DNA of 54,869 bases from assembly GCA_009782505.1 (NCBI GenBank), contig WRIW01000009.1:1-54869 (forward strand). Reading direction: 5' to 3'. Below are positions 1 to 7,976 of this stretch, piece after piece. Numbering within the stretch: position 1 is the first letter of the stretch; each line of letters begins with the position of its first letter. A program made the translations under genes and the position numbers. The notes under the pieces are model-generated. The model did no database searches. It was given only the letters and a program-made list of their open reading frames with translations, and had not been told where the DNA came from. Source of the stretch: Clostridiales bacterium (GTDB taxonomy: Bacteria > Bacillota > Peptococcia > DRI-13 > UBA5745).

Positions 1-1315
1 TGGGAGGCTTTGGCGACAAGTCCAAGAGCACCCGGTTGACGCCGGCGACCTCCGCCAGTATCCTGCCGGTGATCCTCTGAAGCAAAGCCCAGCTGATTTG
101 AGGTACTTCTGCGGTCATGGCGTCCACTGTATTGATCGCACGCAGGATAATCGGGTAAGCGTACGTGCGCGCGCCCCCGGCGACGCCGGTGGACTTATAC
201 TCCGGTATCACCGTGAAGTACTGCCATACATCGCGTTCCAGGCCGGCGGCGGCAAACTCTTCCCTCAGGATGGCGTCCGCCTCCCGCAACGCGCCCAGCC
301 GCTCCCTCGTGACGGCGCCCAGGCAGCGCACCCCCAAACCGGGCCCGGGAAAGGGCTGGCGGTACACCATGCTTTCCGGCAGCCCAAGCTCGACGCCGCA
401 GGCCCGTACTTCGTCCTTGAAAAGGAACTTGACCGGCTCCACAAGCGCAAACTTCATGTCTTCCGGGAGCCCGCCTACATTGTGGTGGCTCTTCACCACC
501 TGAGCGGTCTTCGTGCCGCTTTCCACGATGTCCGGGTAAATAGTCCCTTGGGCAAGAAAGTCAAATTCCCCCAGCCCCGCTGCTTCCTCCTCAAATACAC
601 GGATGAACTCGGCGCCGATGATTTTTCGCTTTTCCTCCGGATCCGCTACCCCGCTCAGCTTGCCGAGGAAGCGCTCCGACGCATCTACGTAAGCCAGGTT
701 CGCCTTAAGCCGCTTCCGGAAGACCTCCACGACCTCCTCGCTTTCCCCTTTGCGCATCAGCCCGTGATTCACATGGACGCAATGAAGCTGCTTGCCGATA
801 GCCTTAATCAATAATGCCGCCACTACTGAAGAGTCCACGCCGCCGGAAAGAGCGAGAAGTACCCGCTTATCGCCTACCTGGCGTCGAATCAAATCGACCT
901 GATCCGCGATGAAGTTGGGCATGTTCCAGTTCGCCTTAGCGTCGCAGTCCTCGAAAACAAAAGCTTTCAGCAATTCGGCGAGCTCATCATCCCTTGCCGG
1001 CGCTATAGGCGCCAGCCGAACCGGCGCGGATGGGGAGGCGGAAGCGGCGCCGTGATTATCCGGATGCCCGACAAAAAGCAGAGGGAAACCGGCAGACGCC
1101 AGCCATGGCTCTACATCGATGGGGCGCCCTTCGGCGGTATTGTTTTTCCCACCGTTAATAATGATGCCCCGCAGATTCTCCATAGCCTTCAACTCAGGCA
1201 AGGAAATGTCATGAGGGTATATCTCGCTATAGACGCCGAGAGCGCGGACAACACGAGCAAGGCGGACGTTTTCCTCGCTACCAAGGTCCAGAATGACGAT
1301 CAAGTCTTGTTTCAT
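1..1315 (-). CDS. guaA: GMP synthase with truncated glutaminase domain (3' end cut by window)
   Basis: This gene makes GMP from XMP, ATP and an ammonia source, the last step of guanine nucleotide synthesis. Reading the minus strand from the ATG at 1315, the C-terminal two-thirds is a normal ATP-pyrophosphatase and dimerisation domain: the PP-loop SGGVDSS is near residue 160, followed by QGTIYPDIVES, the PFPGPGLGVR loop and a C-terminus ending NRVLLDLSPKPP, so only about six codons plus the stop lie outside the window. The N-terminal part is only about 115 residues instead of about 190. It keeps the first strands of a class I amidotransferase, but where the nucleophile-elbow cysteine should follow (GICYGMQ in typical enzymes) it reads FVGHPDN, and the region with the catalytic His and Glu is missing. 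The start is supported by AAGGGGG about 10 bases upstream. Identity as GuaA is certain; loss of glutaminase activity is inferred from missing residues. Confidence 0.95.
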   Translation of the reverse strand, partial: MKQDLIVILDLGSEENVRLARVVRALGVYSEIYPHDISLPELKAMENLRGIIINGGKNNTAEGRPIDVEPWLASAGFPLLFVGHPDNHGAASASPSAPVRLAPIAPARDDELAELLKAFVFEDCDAKANWNMPNFIADQVDLIRRQVGDKRVLLALSGGVDSSVVAALLIKAIGKQLHCVHVNHGLMRKGESEEVVEVFRKRLKANLAYVDASERFLGKLSGVADPEEKRKIIGAEFIRVFEEEAAGLGEFDFLAQGTIYPDIVESGTKTAQVVKSHHNVGGLPEDMKFALVEPVKFLFKDEVRACGVELGLPESMVYRQPFPGPGLGVRCLGAVTRERLGALREADAILREEFAAAGLERDVWQYFTVIPEYKSTGVAGGARTYAYPIILRAINTVDAMTAEVPQISWALLQRITGRILAEVAGVNRVLLDLSPKPP

Positions 1316-1384
1316 CGCGGCGCTGCCCCCTTACTGATCAGTCGGAATCATCCCCGACGTCCTTCGCGAATCATATGATTGTTC

Positions 1385-1413
1385 ATTTTACCATACTACG
1401 CCGGATATGAAAA
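1385..1413 (-). promoter_or_regulatory. Predicted promoter of guaA
   Basis: On the minus strand TTTTCA (1413-1408) is followed after 17 bases by TAAAAT (1390-1385), preceded by TGG, which makes an extended -10. It would start transcription about 60 bases before guaA. It lies back to back with the promoter of the gene at 1494. Confidence 0.45.
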
Positions 1414-1432
1414 TCAAAAGAAAACGCATGGC

Positions 1433-1460
1433 TTCAAAGTTATGTTCCATATGATATAAT
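1433..1460 (+). promoter_or_regulatory. Predicted promoter of the glucosaminidase-like gene
   Basis: TATAAT at 1455-1460 is preceded by TGA, giving an extended -10. A weak -35 match TTCAAA lies at 1433-1438 with a 16-base spacer. The gene starts 33 bases downstream. The same TATGATATAAT string recurs at other promoters in the window. Confidence 0.5.
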
Positions 1461-1493
1461 AGATACATCACAGCAAAGGAAACGCCCAGTCAT

Positions 1494-2489
1494 ATGATCG
1501 GATACGCACGCCTCTCCCGAAGCGAATTGGCCCGCAGAAGAAGAATAAAGTTCAGGCACAGGCTCCTTGGCTCATCCGCCCTGGCAGCTCTCTTTGTCTG
1601 CGCCTGCGTAGCCGCCGCCCTCTCCTTCCCGGCGCGCCCGCCATCACCCGCGGCAGAGCAGGCTGCGGCTCCGGGGCAGGCTGCTCCGCCAGCGCCGGCT
1701 CCCACGCCTGCGGCTACCCTCGAGCAACCGATCCTATCGGAGCGCATCGAAACGATACCTGACGAAAGCGTTCCCACCGCGGTGAACAAATACTTCGACG
1801 GCATCCCATATTTTGTAAACACAGCCACGCTTACCCCGGTCCACGCCGAAGGGGACGAACTGTCGGAGATCGTCGGCTCCCTGAGCCCCGGCGCCGTGGT
1901 CTTCGGATTCCCACATGACAGCTCATGGGTGTGCGTTGTCGACCTGTACGACATGGAGTACTTCGTCAGGGCGGAATACCTGATCCCATTCAGCAGGGAC
2001 ATGTCGGAGGTATCCATCTTCCCAAGCGGCCACGAGGTGATATCCGAGGGCTTCACCGTCAATGTCAATATCAACAGCATAAGCGGCATGACGCCGGGGG
2101 ATATGGCATACTTGCTTCAGGATTATCCGGCTCTGCAGGAAATCAGGGAACATGTCCTCCTGTTTGAGAAGAAATACGGGGTCAACGCATATTTCATATT
2201 AGGCGTAGCGTCCCAGGAAAGCGGCTACGGGACTTCCCTGATGGCGGCGAGGAAAAACAACCTCTTCGGGATAGGCGCCTTCGACGACGACTCCTATGAG
2301 AACGCCTTATCCTTCGCCACAAAATCCGAAGGCGTGGAATATTTTTGCATGCTCATCGCCGGATACAAGGAAAATCAACGGTCGACCCCTGCCGCGATCA
2401 ACGAGCGCTATGCCTCCGACCCGGCTTGGGCAAACAAAGTCGTATATCTCATGAATCATTTCTCATCCAAGGTTCATGACCGCGGATAA
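1494..2489 (+). CDS. Membrane-anchored SH3-like / glucosaminidase-domain cell-wall protein
   Basis: The 331-residue product has a basic N-terminus, one membrane segment at about residues 27-45, a Pro/Ala-rich linker (about 48-75), an SH3-like region (about 95-165) and a C-terminal domain of the glucosaminidase/lysozyme-like superfamily (about 195-330). In the last, the segment ILGVASQESGYGTS carries the Glu expected to be catalytic, followed by NNLFGIGAFD, typical of PF01832-type proteins. It would act outside the membrane on peptidoglycan glycan strands, as a hydrolase or wall-binding protein. The ATG at 1494 has AAAGGA 13 bases upstream, a rather long spacing. It stands alone on its strand with its own promoter, divergent from guaA. 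Substrate and exact cleavage type cannot be read from sequence. Confidence 0.75.
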   Translation: MIGYARLSRSELARRRRIKFRHRLLGSSALAALFVCACVAAALSFPARPPSPAAEQAAAPGQAAPPAPAPTPAATLEQPILSERIETIPDESVPTAVNKYFDGIPYFVNTATLTPVHAEGDELSEIVGSLSPGAVVFGFPHDSSWVCVVDLYDMEYFVRAEYLIPFSRDMSEVSIFPSGHEVISEGFTVNVNINSISGMTPGDMAYLLQDYPALQEIREHVLLFEKKYGVNAYFILGVASQESGYGTSLMAARKNNLFGIGAFDDDSYENALSFATKSEGVEYFCMLIAGYKENQRSTPAAINERYASDPAWANKVVYLMNHFSSKVHDRG

Positions 2490-2650
2490 GGGCCCGTCTC
2501 ATTCATTGGAGTGGAGGGGCTGGAGCGTAGGAGTGGATGATATGATTGCATGCAAAGGTTTTCCTTTCGATATATAGACTACCGGCCCGGGATATGATAT
2601 CTTATAAAGCGAATAATGAATAAGAATCAAACAGCAGGAGGTGCACGATT

Positions 2651-3955
2651 TTGAATTATTCTGCGCATTACGACGCAAGGAAGCGAACGCCGGAGCACGC
2701 CATATCGTTGATACAAAACGATGACGTGATACTGGTTGCCGGCAGGCCCGGAGCGCTTCTGGGGGCCCTCGATCAGGCTAAAGGCCGATTTGACGGGCTA
2801 CGGTTGTTCTCCGTGTTCGGATTGGATTGCGACGCGGGCGCCGGCCTGTGCTCGCCGGAAGCGGCGGGGCATGTGCTGGTCTCTTCGGCAATCCTGAGCA
2901 AGCATGAGGAAAACGCATGGCTGTCCGGGAGCATCGATCAGGCGCCGGTCCATCTCAGCGCCGTAGACGAGTTCATCTCGGACACATGCCGCCCGACGGT
3001 TTTGTTCGTACACTGCCCCCCGCCGGACGATGAGGGCTACTTCTATCCGGGGATCGACAGCGGCGGCGTCTTCACCGCCGTGCAGCAAAACGCGAGGATC
3101 ATGGTCCAGGTGAATCCAAACATGCCGCTGATCTACTCGGACACGCGTTTCCACGTCACGAAAGCCGACGTGATATGCGAGTCTGCCGAGCCTGTCCCGG
3201 GCAACGCGACTGCCGACGAGGCAGACGAGGCGGGTAAAGCCATCGCCGGGTTCGTGGCCGAGCTGATCCCAGACGGCGCCACGATCCAGCTTGGGGCCGG
3301 CCTTCTCCCCGAGCTTGTAGGCAAGGCGCTGCTGGGCCACAAGGATCTGGGCATCCATACGGATTACTTCAATGGCGCCATGATCGATCTGATCAAGAAA
3401 GGCGCGGTCAACAATAGTAAGAAAGCGGTACTCCCCGGCGTGAGCGTCGGTTCATATTTCAACGTACCCGCTGCGGAACTGAAGTTTCTCGAAAAAAACC
3501 CGGAGATCGTGAGCAGGATGCTGAGCTGGGCCTGCCGATCCTCCGTCATTAGCCAAAACGACAAAGTCCGCGCGGTCAATGAAGGGATCGCTGTGGACTT
3601 CCGGGCTCAGGCAAGCACATGCAACCTCGGCATGAGCTTCACCGGAGGAGTCGGCGGCGCTTTCGACTTCTTCCGCGGGGCACAACGCTGCAATGACGGC
3701 CTATCCTTCATCGTCATGAAGTCTACGGCTGTAGGCAAGGATGGCGCCAAGACGTCGCGTATCCTCCCGGCGATGCCCGACGGTTCGCTGGTAAGCATAC
3801 CCCGCAGCGACATGATGTACGTAGTCACCGAGTACGGCGCGGTCAACGTCAGAGACCTGACCATCAAGGAACGCGTCCGGTCCCTGATCGGTCTGGCCCA
3901 TCCCGACTTCAGGGATTGGCTTTCTGATGAAGCCGCGAAAAACGGCTATAGCTGA
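2651..3955 (+). CDS. Acetyl-CoA hydrolase/transferase-family CoA-transferase, catalytic Glu replaced by Asp
   Basis: This 434-residue protein belongs to the 4-hydroxybutyrate / acetate CoA-transferase family (Cat1/AbfT type), which moves CoA between acyl groups through a glutamyl-CoA thioester. The family's C-terminal features are present: LGIHT near 233-237, TGGVGGAFDFFRGA, and VVTEYGAVNVRDLTIKER followed by AHPDFRDW. In the LGIHTE motif that supplies the catalytic Glu in the family, this protein has Asp238 (codon 3362-3364). It starts with TTG at 2651, seven bases after a perfect AGGAGGTG. The next gene is a paralogue beginning 13 bases after its stop, so the two are co-transcribed and could form a mixed complex. 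The acyl substrate is unknown. A weaker activity, or a structural role beside an active partner, is inferred from the Asp. Confidence 0.82.
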   Translation: MNYSAHYDARKRTPEHAISLIQNDDVILVAGRPGALLGALDQAKGRFDGLRLFSVFGLDCDAGAGLCSPEAAGHVLVSSAILSKHEENAWLSGSIDQAPVHLSAVDEFISDTCRPTVLFVHCPPPDDEGYFYPGIDSGGVFTAVQQNARIMVQVNPNMPLIYSDTRFHVTKADVICESAEPVPGNATADEADEAGKAIAGFVAELIPDGATIQLGAGLLPELVGKALLGHKDLGIHTDYFNGAMIDLIKKGAVNNSKKAVLPGVSVGSYFNVPAAELKFLEKNPEIVSRMLSWACRSSVISQNDKVRAVNEGIAVDFRAQASTCNLGMSFTGGVGGAFDFFRGAQRCNDGLSFIVMKSTAVGKDGAKTSRILPAMPDGSLVSIPRSDMMYVVTEYGAVNVRDLTIKERVRSLIGLAHPDFRDWLSDEAAKNGYS

Positions 3956-3968
3956 GGAGGCGAAGGAT

Positions 3969-5279
3969 TTGAATTTTCAAGATATGTACAACGCGAAGAA
4001 GCGGAGCCCGGAGGAAGCGGTTTCCCTCATCAAGAATGGAGACAAGGTATTCACCGGAGGCAGCCCCAACGCTTTGCTTAAGGCAATGTTCGATTTAAAA
4101 GACACTTACCAGAATGTCCGGCTGTATTCGCAGTTCGGCATGCTGGGCGCTTCCGGCGACGCTATGTATCAGCCGGAAATGACCGGCCATATGTCGTTCA
4201 CCTGCACGACCCTGCCACTGTCCAGCGTGATGAACTCCTGGCCGAACGCCAATCTCGACCAGATATCACTGAGCTTCAGCGACCTGGAAAGGCTCATCGA
4301 GGTAGTGTTGAAGCCGGATGTGGTACTAATGAGCGGCTGCCCTATGGACGACGAAGGCTTCATCAGCCTGGGCAGCAACCACGGTTGCAACCGGGCAGCT
4401 GTCGACGTCGGCGCCAAGGTGTTGATACAAATCGACAGCAACATGTATAACGCCACTACGGACTACTACCGCGTCCACATCAGCGAAGTGGAAGCCCTTT
4501 GCGAGTTTGACAATCCCATACCCGCGGGCATGCCCGCCCGTCCCCTGGACGAAAGGGACAAGCTAATCGCCACATTTATCGCCGAACGGGTAGCCAATGG
4601 CTCGACTATCCAGCTGGGCGCCGGCGGCGTATCCAACGCCATGGGCAACTATCTGACGGAGCACAAAGACTTGGGCATACACGCCGAGACCCTGATGTCC
4701 TCCTTATACCAGCTCATCGAGAGCGGCGTCGTCAACAATTCAAAAAAGCCGCTTATGCGCGGGATTTCCGTGGCGGGCTTTAACGCCGGCGGCACAGAGC
4801 TCATGAAGCTCTCCCATAACAACCCCAAAATCATGTTCAAAAAGCTCGCCTGGGTCAACCACCCCGACGTAGTCAGCCAGATCCCCAATATGGTCTCCAT
4901 CAACGCCTGCCTAGCCGCCGACTTACGCGGCCAGGTCTGCTCGGAAAGCCTGGGTATGGGTAATACCGGCGGCATCGGGGGCCAACTGGACTTTGTGGAA
5001 GGGGCAAGAAGGGCGCCAAGCGGCCAGTCTTTCCTCGCGATGCATTCCTCGGTGGTGACCCGCAAAGGTGACAACCTCTCCAAGATCACCATGGGCCTCC
5101 CTTCAGGCAGCGTGGCTACCTCCCCGGCTAACGACGTGATGAACATCGTCACCGAGTACGGCGTCGCCGAGATATGGTGCAAGAGCGCGAAGGAAAGGGC
5201 AAAAAGCATGATCCGCATCGCCCATCCCGACTTCCGCGACGAATTGACCTTCAACGCGAAGAAGCACGGCCTCCTGTAG
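3969..5279 (+). CDS. Acetyl-CoA hydrolase/transferase-family CoA-transferase (second copy, Glu intact)
   Basis: A 436-residue paralogue of the preceding gene in the same CoA-transferase family. It keeps the catalytic-type Glu (LGIHAE, Glu240), the GNTGGIGGQLDFVEGA glycine-rich stretch and the C-terminal IVTEYGVAEIW and AHPDFRDEL motifs. The start chosen is TTG at 3969, eight bases after AGGAGG at 3955-3960. The resulting N-terminus aligns with that of the first copy, which also starts at TTG after a strong ribosome site. An in-frame ATG at 3927 would overlap the upstream gene by 29 bases and has no such site. Role: probably acyl-CoA activation or product release in fermentation (4-hydroxybutyrate, butyrate or similar), together with the first copy. 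The substrate is not deducible. Confidence 0.85.
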   Translation: MNFQDMYNAKKRSPEEAVSLIKNGDKVFTGGSPNALLKAMFDLKDTYQNVRLYSQFGMLGASGDAMYQPEMTGHMSFTCTTLPLSSVMNSWPNANLDQISLSFSDLERLIEVVLKPDVVLMSGCPMDDEGFISLGSNHGCNRAAVDVGAKVLIQIDSNMYNATTDYYRVHISEVEALCEFDNPIPAGMPARPLDERDKLIATFIAERVANGSTIQLGAGGVSNAMGNYLTEHKDLGIHAETLMSSLYQLIESGVVNNSKKPLMRGISVAGFNAGGTELMKLSHNNPKIMFKKLAWVNHPDVVSQIPNMVSINACLAADLRGQVCSESLGMGNTGGIGGQLDFVEGARRAPSGQSFLAMHSSVVTRKGDNLSKITMGLPSGSVATSPANDVMNIVTEYGVAEIWCKSAKERAKSMIRIAHPDFRDELTFNAKKHGLL

Positions 5280-5388
5280 GGGCCGCCGTCATGCGGTTCC
5301 CTGCAGATGCGGGGGTCTCGCCACAGAAATGATCCCTGCCTGAAAAGCCAGAAAGGGGCTGTAACAAAAGTCCCGCCAACAGAGAAAA

Positions 5389-5421
5389 AATCCCGTTCAG
5401 CAACAATTGTTGGACGGGATT
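5389..5421. terminator. Bidirectional intrinsic terminator
   Basis: AATCCCGT (5389-5396) pairs with ACGGGATT (5414-5421), enclosing the inner palindrome CAACAATTGTTG. On the minus strand a run of T follows directly, ending the ftsZ transcript. On the plus strand a CT-rich tail follows, serving the CoA-transferase operon. The flanking genes are convergent. Confidence 0.8.
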
Positions 5422-5450
5422 CTCTTCTTCCTTAAAACCGCGCCCGGCTT

Positions 5451-5906
5451 TTACTCCGGCACATAAGTCATGCATATTTCGTCGCAGTTGGGGAACTTCG
5501 GGCAGTTGATACACTCCATCCATACTTTTTGGGGCATATTGTTTTTATCTTCTTCCCTGAAGCCGCAGGTCCCGAAAAATACCGGCTGATAGGTCAGTGC
5601 GAAAAACTTTTTTACCCCCAGGGCCTTCCCGTCCTCCAGCAGCTCCCTGACGATCCTCGACCCTATCCCCTGCCTCTTATGGCTTTCGGCTACCGCCAGT
5701 GTACGGACTTCCGCCAGGTCGCTCCACATGACATGAAGGGCGCCCATGCCGATGACCGTGCCCTGATCCTCCGCGACCACGAAATCCCGGATGTTCTCAT
5801 ATATCTGATACCTAGCCCTGGTGAGCATATCGCCCTTTTCCGCGTAATAATTCGCCAGCTCGTATATCTGCTCGGCGTCGTCGAGCAATGCTTTCCTGTA
5901 AATCAT
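5451..5906 (-). CDS. GNAT-family N-acetyltransferase, ArgA-like with Cys-rich tail
   Basis: The 151-residue product has the GNAT fold. It begins MIYRKALLDDAEQIYEL, continues with the EVRTLAVAESHKRQGIGSR acetyl-CoA pyrophosphate-binding segment and QPVFFGTCGF, and ends with a cysteine cluster CINCPKFPNCDEIC. Short clostridial acetyltransferases related to N-acetylglutamate synthase share this layout, so acetylation of glutamate for arginine synthesis is possible but not proven. The ATG at 5906 is preferred because AAGGG lies upstream and family members start there. An in-frame ATG at 5930 overlaps the end of ftsZ. It is the last gene before the terminator at 5389-5421 and appears to be co-transcribed with ftsZ. 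Confidence 0.7.
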   Translation of the reverse strand: MIYRKALLDDAEQIYELANYYAEKGDMLTRARYQIYENIRDFVVAEDQGTVIGMGALHVMWSDLAEVRTLAVAESHKRQGIGSRIVRELLEDGKALGVKKFFALTYQPVFFGTCGFREEDKNNMPQKVWMECINCPKFPNCDEICMTYVPE

Positions 5907-5922
5907 GTCTTTATCGCCCTTA

Positions 5923-7077
5923 TCATTCATCCGAAAATGTCTTCCGCAGAAAATCCGGTAAATCGGCGTTGCGGCCAACCGTGTCGTTCACCGTGCGGAA
6001 TGAGGGGATCTCGTTTCTCGTATCCCGGTTGAAGACCGGCTCCAGCTCGATCTCCACCGCCCCGCCGGAAGGTATGCTCCGGCTGACCGGCTGGCTCTTC
6101 CCTGTGGTGACATTTCGCGAAGTCCCGAAATCCGTAGCGATGACCGTGATCCGGACAAAGTCCCCCAATGCCTCGTCTACGGCTTGCCCCCAGTAGATAT
6201 CCACTTCAGAGCCCGCGGCTTCTTTGATCAGGTTGATCGCCTCGCCGACCTCTTGTAAAGTGATGCTGGGGCCGCTGGTGATGTTCAGCAATACCTTTTT
6301 CGCGCCTTCGACGGGTACTTCCAGCATGGGGCTGGAAATCGCCGCCTGAGCGGCTTGTATAGCCCTCTTATCGCCATTCGCCTCGCCAATGCCCATGACC
6401 GCTTCCCCGCCGTCTTTCATGACGGCGGTAACGTCCGCGAAGTCCATATTGACTTCGCCGTGGGACACGACCAGGTCGGTGATGCCCTGCACCCCTTGCA
6501 TAAGCACTTCGTCCGCTTTCATGAAGGCGTCGATCATCGTCGTATTTCTCTCGACGATTTGAAGCAGCTTCTCATTGGGGATAGTGATCAGCGCGTCCAC
6601 ATTCTCTCTCAGCTTAGTGATCCCTTCCTCCGCCAGCCTCGCCCGCTTCTTGCCTTCAAACATAAAGGGCCTGGTCACGATGCCGACGGTGAGCACTCCT
6701 TCTTCCTTGGCGATCTCCGCGATCACGGGCGCCGCCCCGGTGCCGGTCCCTCCGCCCATGCCGGCCGCGATAAATAACATGTGCGTACCCTTGATCAAGG
6801 CGGCTATATCGTCCCGGCTCTCTTCCGCGGCATGCTCCCCAACTTCCGGATTGCCTCCAGCGCCCCGTTCTTTCGTGAGCTTTGGCCCCAATACCACGCG
6901 TATATCGGCCTGAGAATGATTCAGGGCTTGCCCGTCTGTATTTAGAGCGATGAGATCAACGCCCTTCACGCCAAAAGAGACCATGCGGTTTATCGCGTTG
7001 CCTCCACCGCCGCCAACCCCCATCACCTTGATGACTTCGCGCTTTTCATCTTGATCGATATCAAACTCCACCGTCAA
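5923..7077 (-). CDS. ftsZ: Cell division GTPase FtsZ
   Basis: FtsZ polymerises into the cytokinetic ring. The 384-residue protein contains the N-terminal GVGGGGGNAINRM nucleotide loop, the tubulin signature GGGTGTGAAP (about residues 109-118), the T7 loop with NMDFADV, and a short linker to the conserved C-terminal peptide DLPDFLRK, which binds membrane tethers and regulators. It starts with TTG at 7077, preceded by GGGGG. In many Firmicutes ftsA lies next to ftsZ, but here ftsZ follows ftsQ directly. The downstream GNAT gene lies 16 bases beyond its stop. It should be transcribed both from the mraZ promoter and from the internal promoter at 7935-7963. Confidence 0.98.
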   Translation of the reverse strand: MTVEFDIDQDEKREVIKVMGVGGGGGNAINRMVSFGVKGVDLIALNTDGQALNHSQADIRVVLGPKLTKERGAGGNPEVGEHAAEESRDDIAALIKGTHMLFIAAGMGGGTGTGAAPVIAEIAKEEGVLTVGIVTRPFMFEGKKRARLAEEGITKLRENVDALITIPNEKLLQIVERNTTMIDAFMKADEVLMQGVQGITDLVVSHGEVNMDFADVTAVMKDGGEAVMGIGEANGDKRAIQAAQAAISSPMLEVPVEGAKKVLLNITSGPSITLQEVGEAINLIKEAAGSEVDIYWGQAVDEALGDFVRITVIATDFGTSRNVTTGKSQPVSRSIPSGGAVEIELEPVFNRDTRNEIPSFRTVNDTVGRNADLPDFLRKTFSDE

Positions 7078-7118
7078 TTTTTATCCCCCGCTTCCTTCAG
7101 GTTTTCTGTTAGTCCATA

Positions 7119-7913
7119 CTATTTCCAACTCAGGGTGATTTGCGTGTCGTATCGGATATCCACATAGTTTAAAGTCGAGGCGTTGCACTTTTCCCTGTTT
7201 TTGATCAGCAGCTCCTCGTAGTTCTGCAGCTTTCGATCCAGGTCCTCCGGGGGCCCGAAGTACACGGGCAGCCCGTCTATATTGATCACCGCCAGCTTTT
7301 CCGCCGACGGGGCGTCAAACTCAAGTATGTTTTCCAGGAAAAACGGATCCAGCTTCTTGATCAGGGCTAAAGCGGCCAATATCCCTTTGTCTTGCGTCTG
7401 CCGGCCAGGCTCCAGCGCCACCCCTTCGCTGCTGCATCGGATACAAGGCAGAGTCCAGCTTTCCGCCGCCACTAATGCGGCTTCCGTAAGGCAGTATCCG
7501 CTTTCATCCAGCACCAGATACTGCCCGTCGGCGCCCACCAGGGCCATGGGCGTACGTTCGCCGACCCTGATCTCTACCCTGCCGGGGAACACCCGCTTGA
7601 CGCCGATCTCTTTGATGTACGGCTGGACGGAGATGCTCTCCGCTACCCTGCCGCCGGATACTTTCAGTAGATTGTCGCCCATCCGCAGCCCGGACAAAGC
7701 GACGATCTCATCCCGGGAGATAGCCGCGTTCCCCTCCACCCGGATCTCCTCCAGATCGAAAAAAGAGGAATTCGCCAAAGTATAACCGCTAAACCCGGCG
7801 AAAGCGATAAGTATCAAACCCAACCCGGTAAAGAAGGCGTGCTTCAGGCGGCGTAGCCTAAGTCTGTACATGAAGCTGGTATCCTTTTTCGCCACCTGCA
7901 AAGTCCTTTCCAT
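7119..7913 (-). CDS. ftsQ: Cell division protein FtsQ/DivIB
   Basis: A 264-residue bitopic membrane protein of the divisome. Basic residues precede a single membrane helix at about 27-48, followed by an extracellular POTRA domain (FFDLEEIRVEGNAAISRDEIVAL onward, about 52-120) and the beta domain of FtsQ/DivIB ending LNYVDIRYDTQITLSWK. It connects FtsL and its partners to wall synthesis at the septum. The ATG at 7913 is chosen because GGAGG lies 5 bases before it; a GTG at 7919 is also in frame. A good promoter lies in the 63-base gap to murB, so ftsQ and ftsZ can be expressed apart from the wall genes. Confidence 0.93.
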   Translation of the reverse strand: MERTLQVAKKDTSFMYRLRLRRLKHAFFTGLGLILIAFAGFSGYTLANSSFFDLEEIRVEGNAAISRDEIVALSGLRMGDNLLKVSGGRVAESISVQPYIKEIGVKRVFPGRVEIRVGERTPMALVGADGQYLVLDESGYCLTEAALVAAESWTLPCIRCSSEGVALEPGRQTQDKGILAALALIKKLDPFFLENILEFDAPSAEKLAVINIDGLPVYFGPPEDLDRKLQNYEELLIKNREKCNASTLNYVDIRYDTQITLSWK

Positions 7914-7934
7914 ACCCACCTCCGGTATATGTAA

Positions 7935-7963
7935 ATAATATATGATACGCTATCCTTTGTCCA
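7935..7963 (-). promoter_or_regulatory. Predicted internal promoter before ftsQ-ftsZ
   Basis: On the minus strand TGGACA (7963-7958), a 17-base spacer and TATTAT (7940-7935) form a near-consensus vegetative promoter in an AT-rich gap between murB and ftsQ. Transcription would begin around 7928, just before the ftsQ ribosome site. Confidence 0.65.
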
Positions 7964-7976
7964 GTCTTCCCTTGCG

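Noticed and set aside
2546-2574. TTGCAT and GATATA as a promoter for the CoA-transferase operon
   Set aside because: The -10 is a poor match and other AT-rich strings in the gap fit equally badly. A promoter must exist between 2490 and 2650, but I cannot place it.
3927-3968. An ATG start for the second CoA-transferase overlapping the first gene
   Set aside because: No ribosome site is present there, and the TTG at 3969 has AGGAGG at ideal spacing and gives an N-terminus that aligns with the paralogue.
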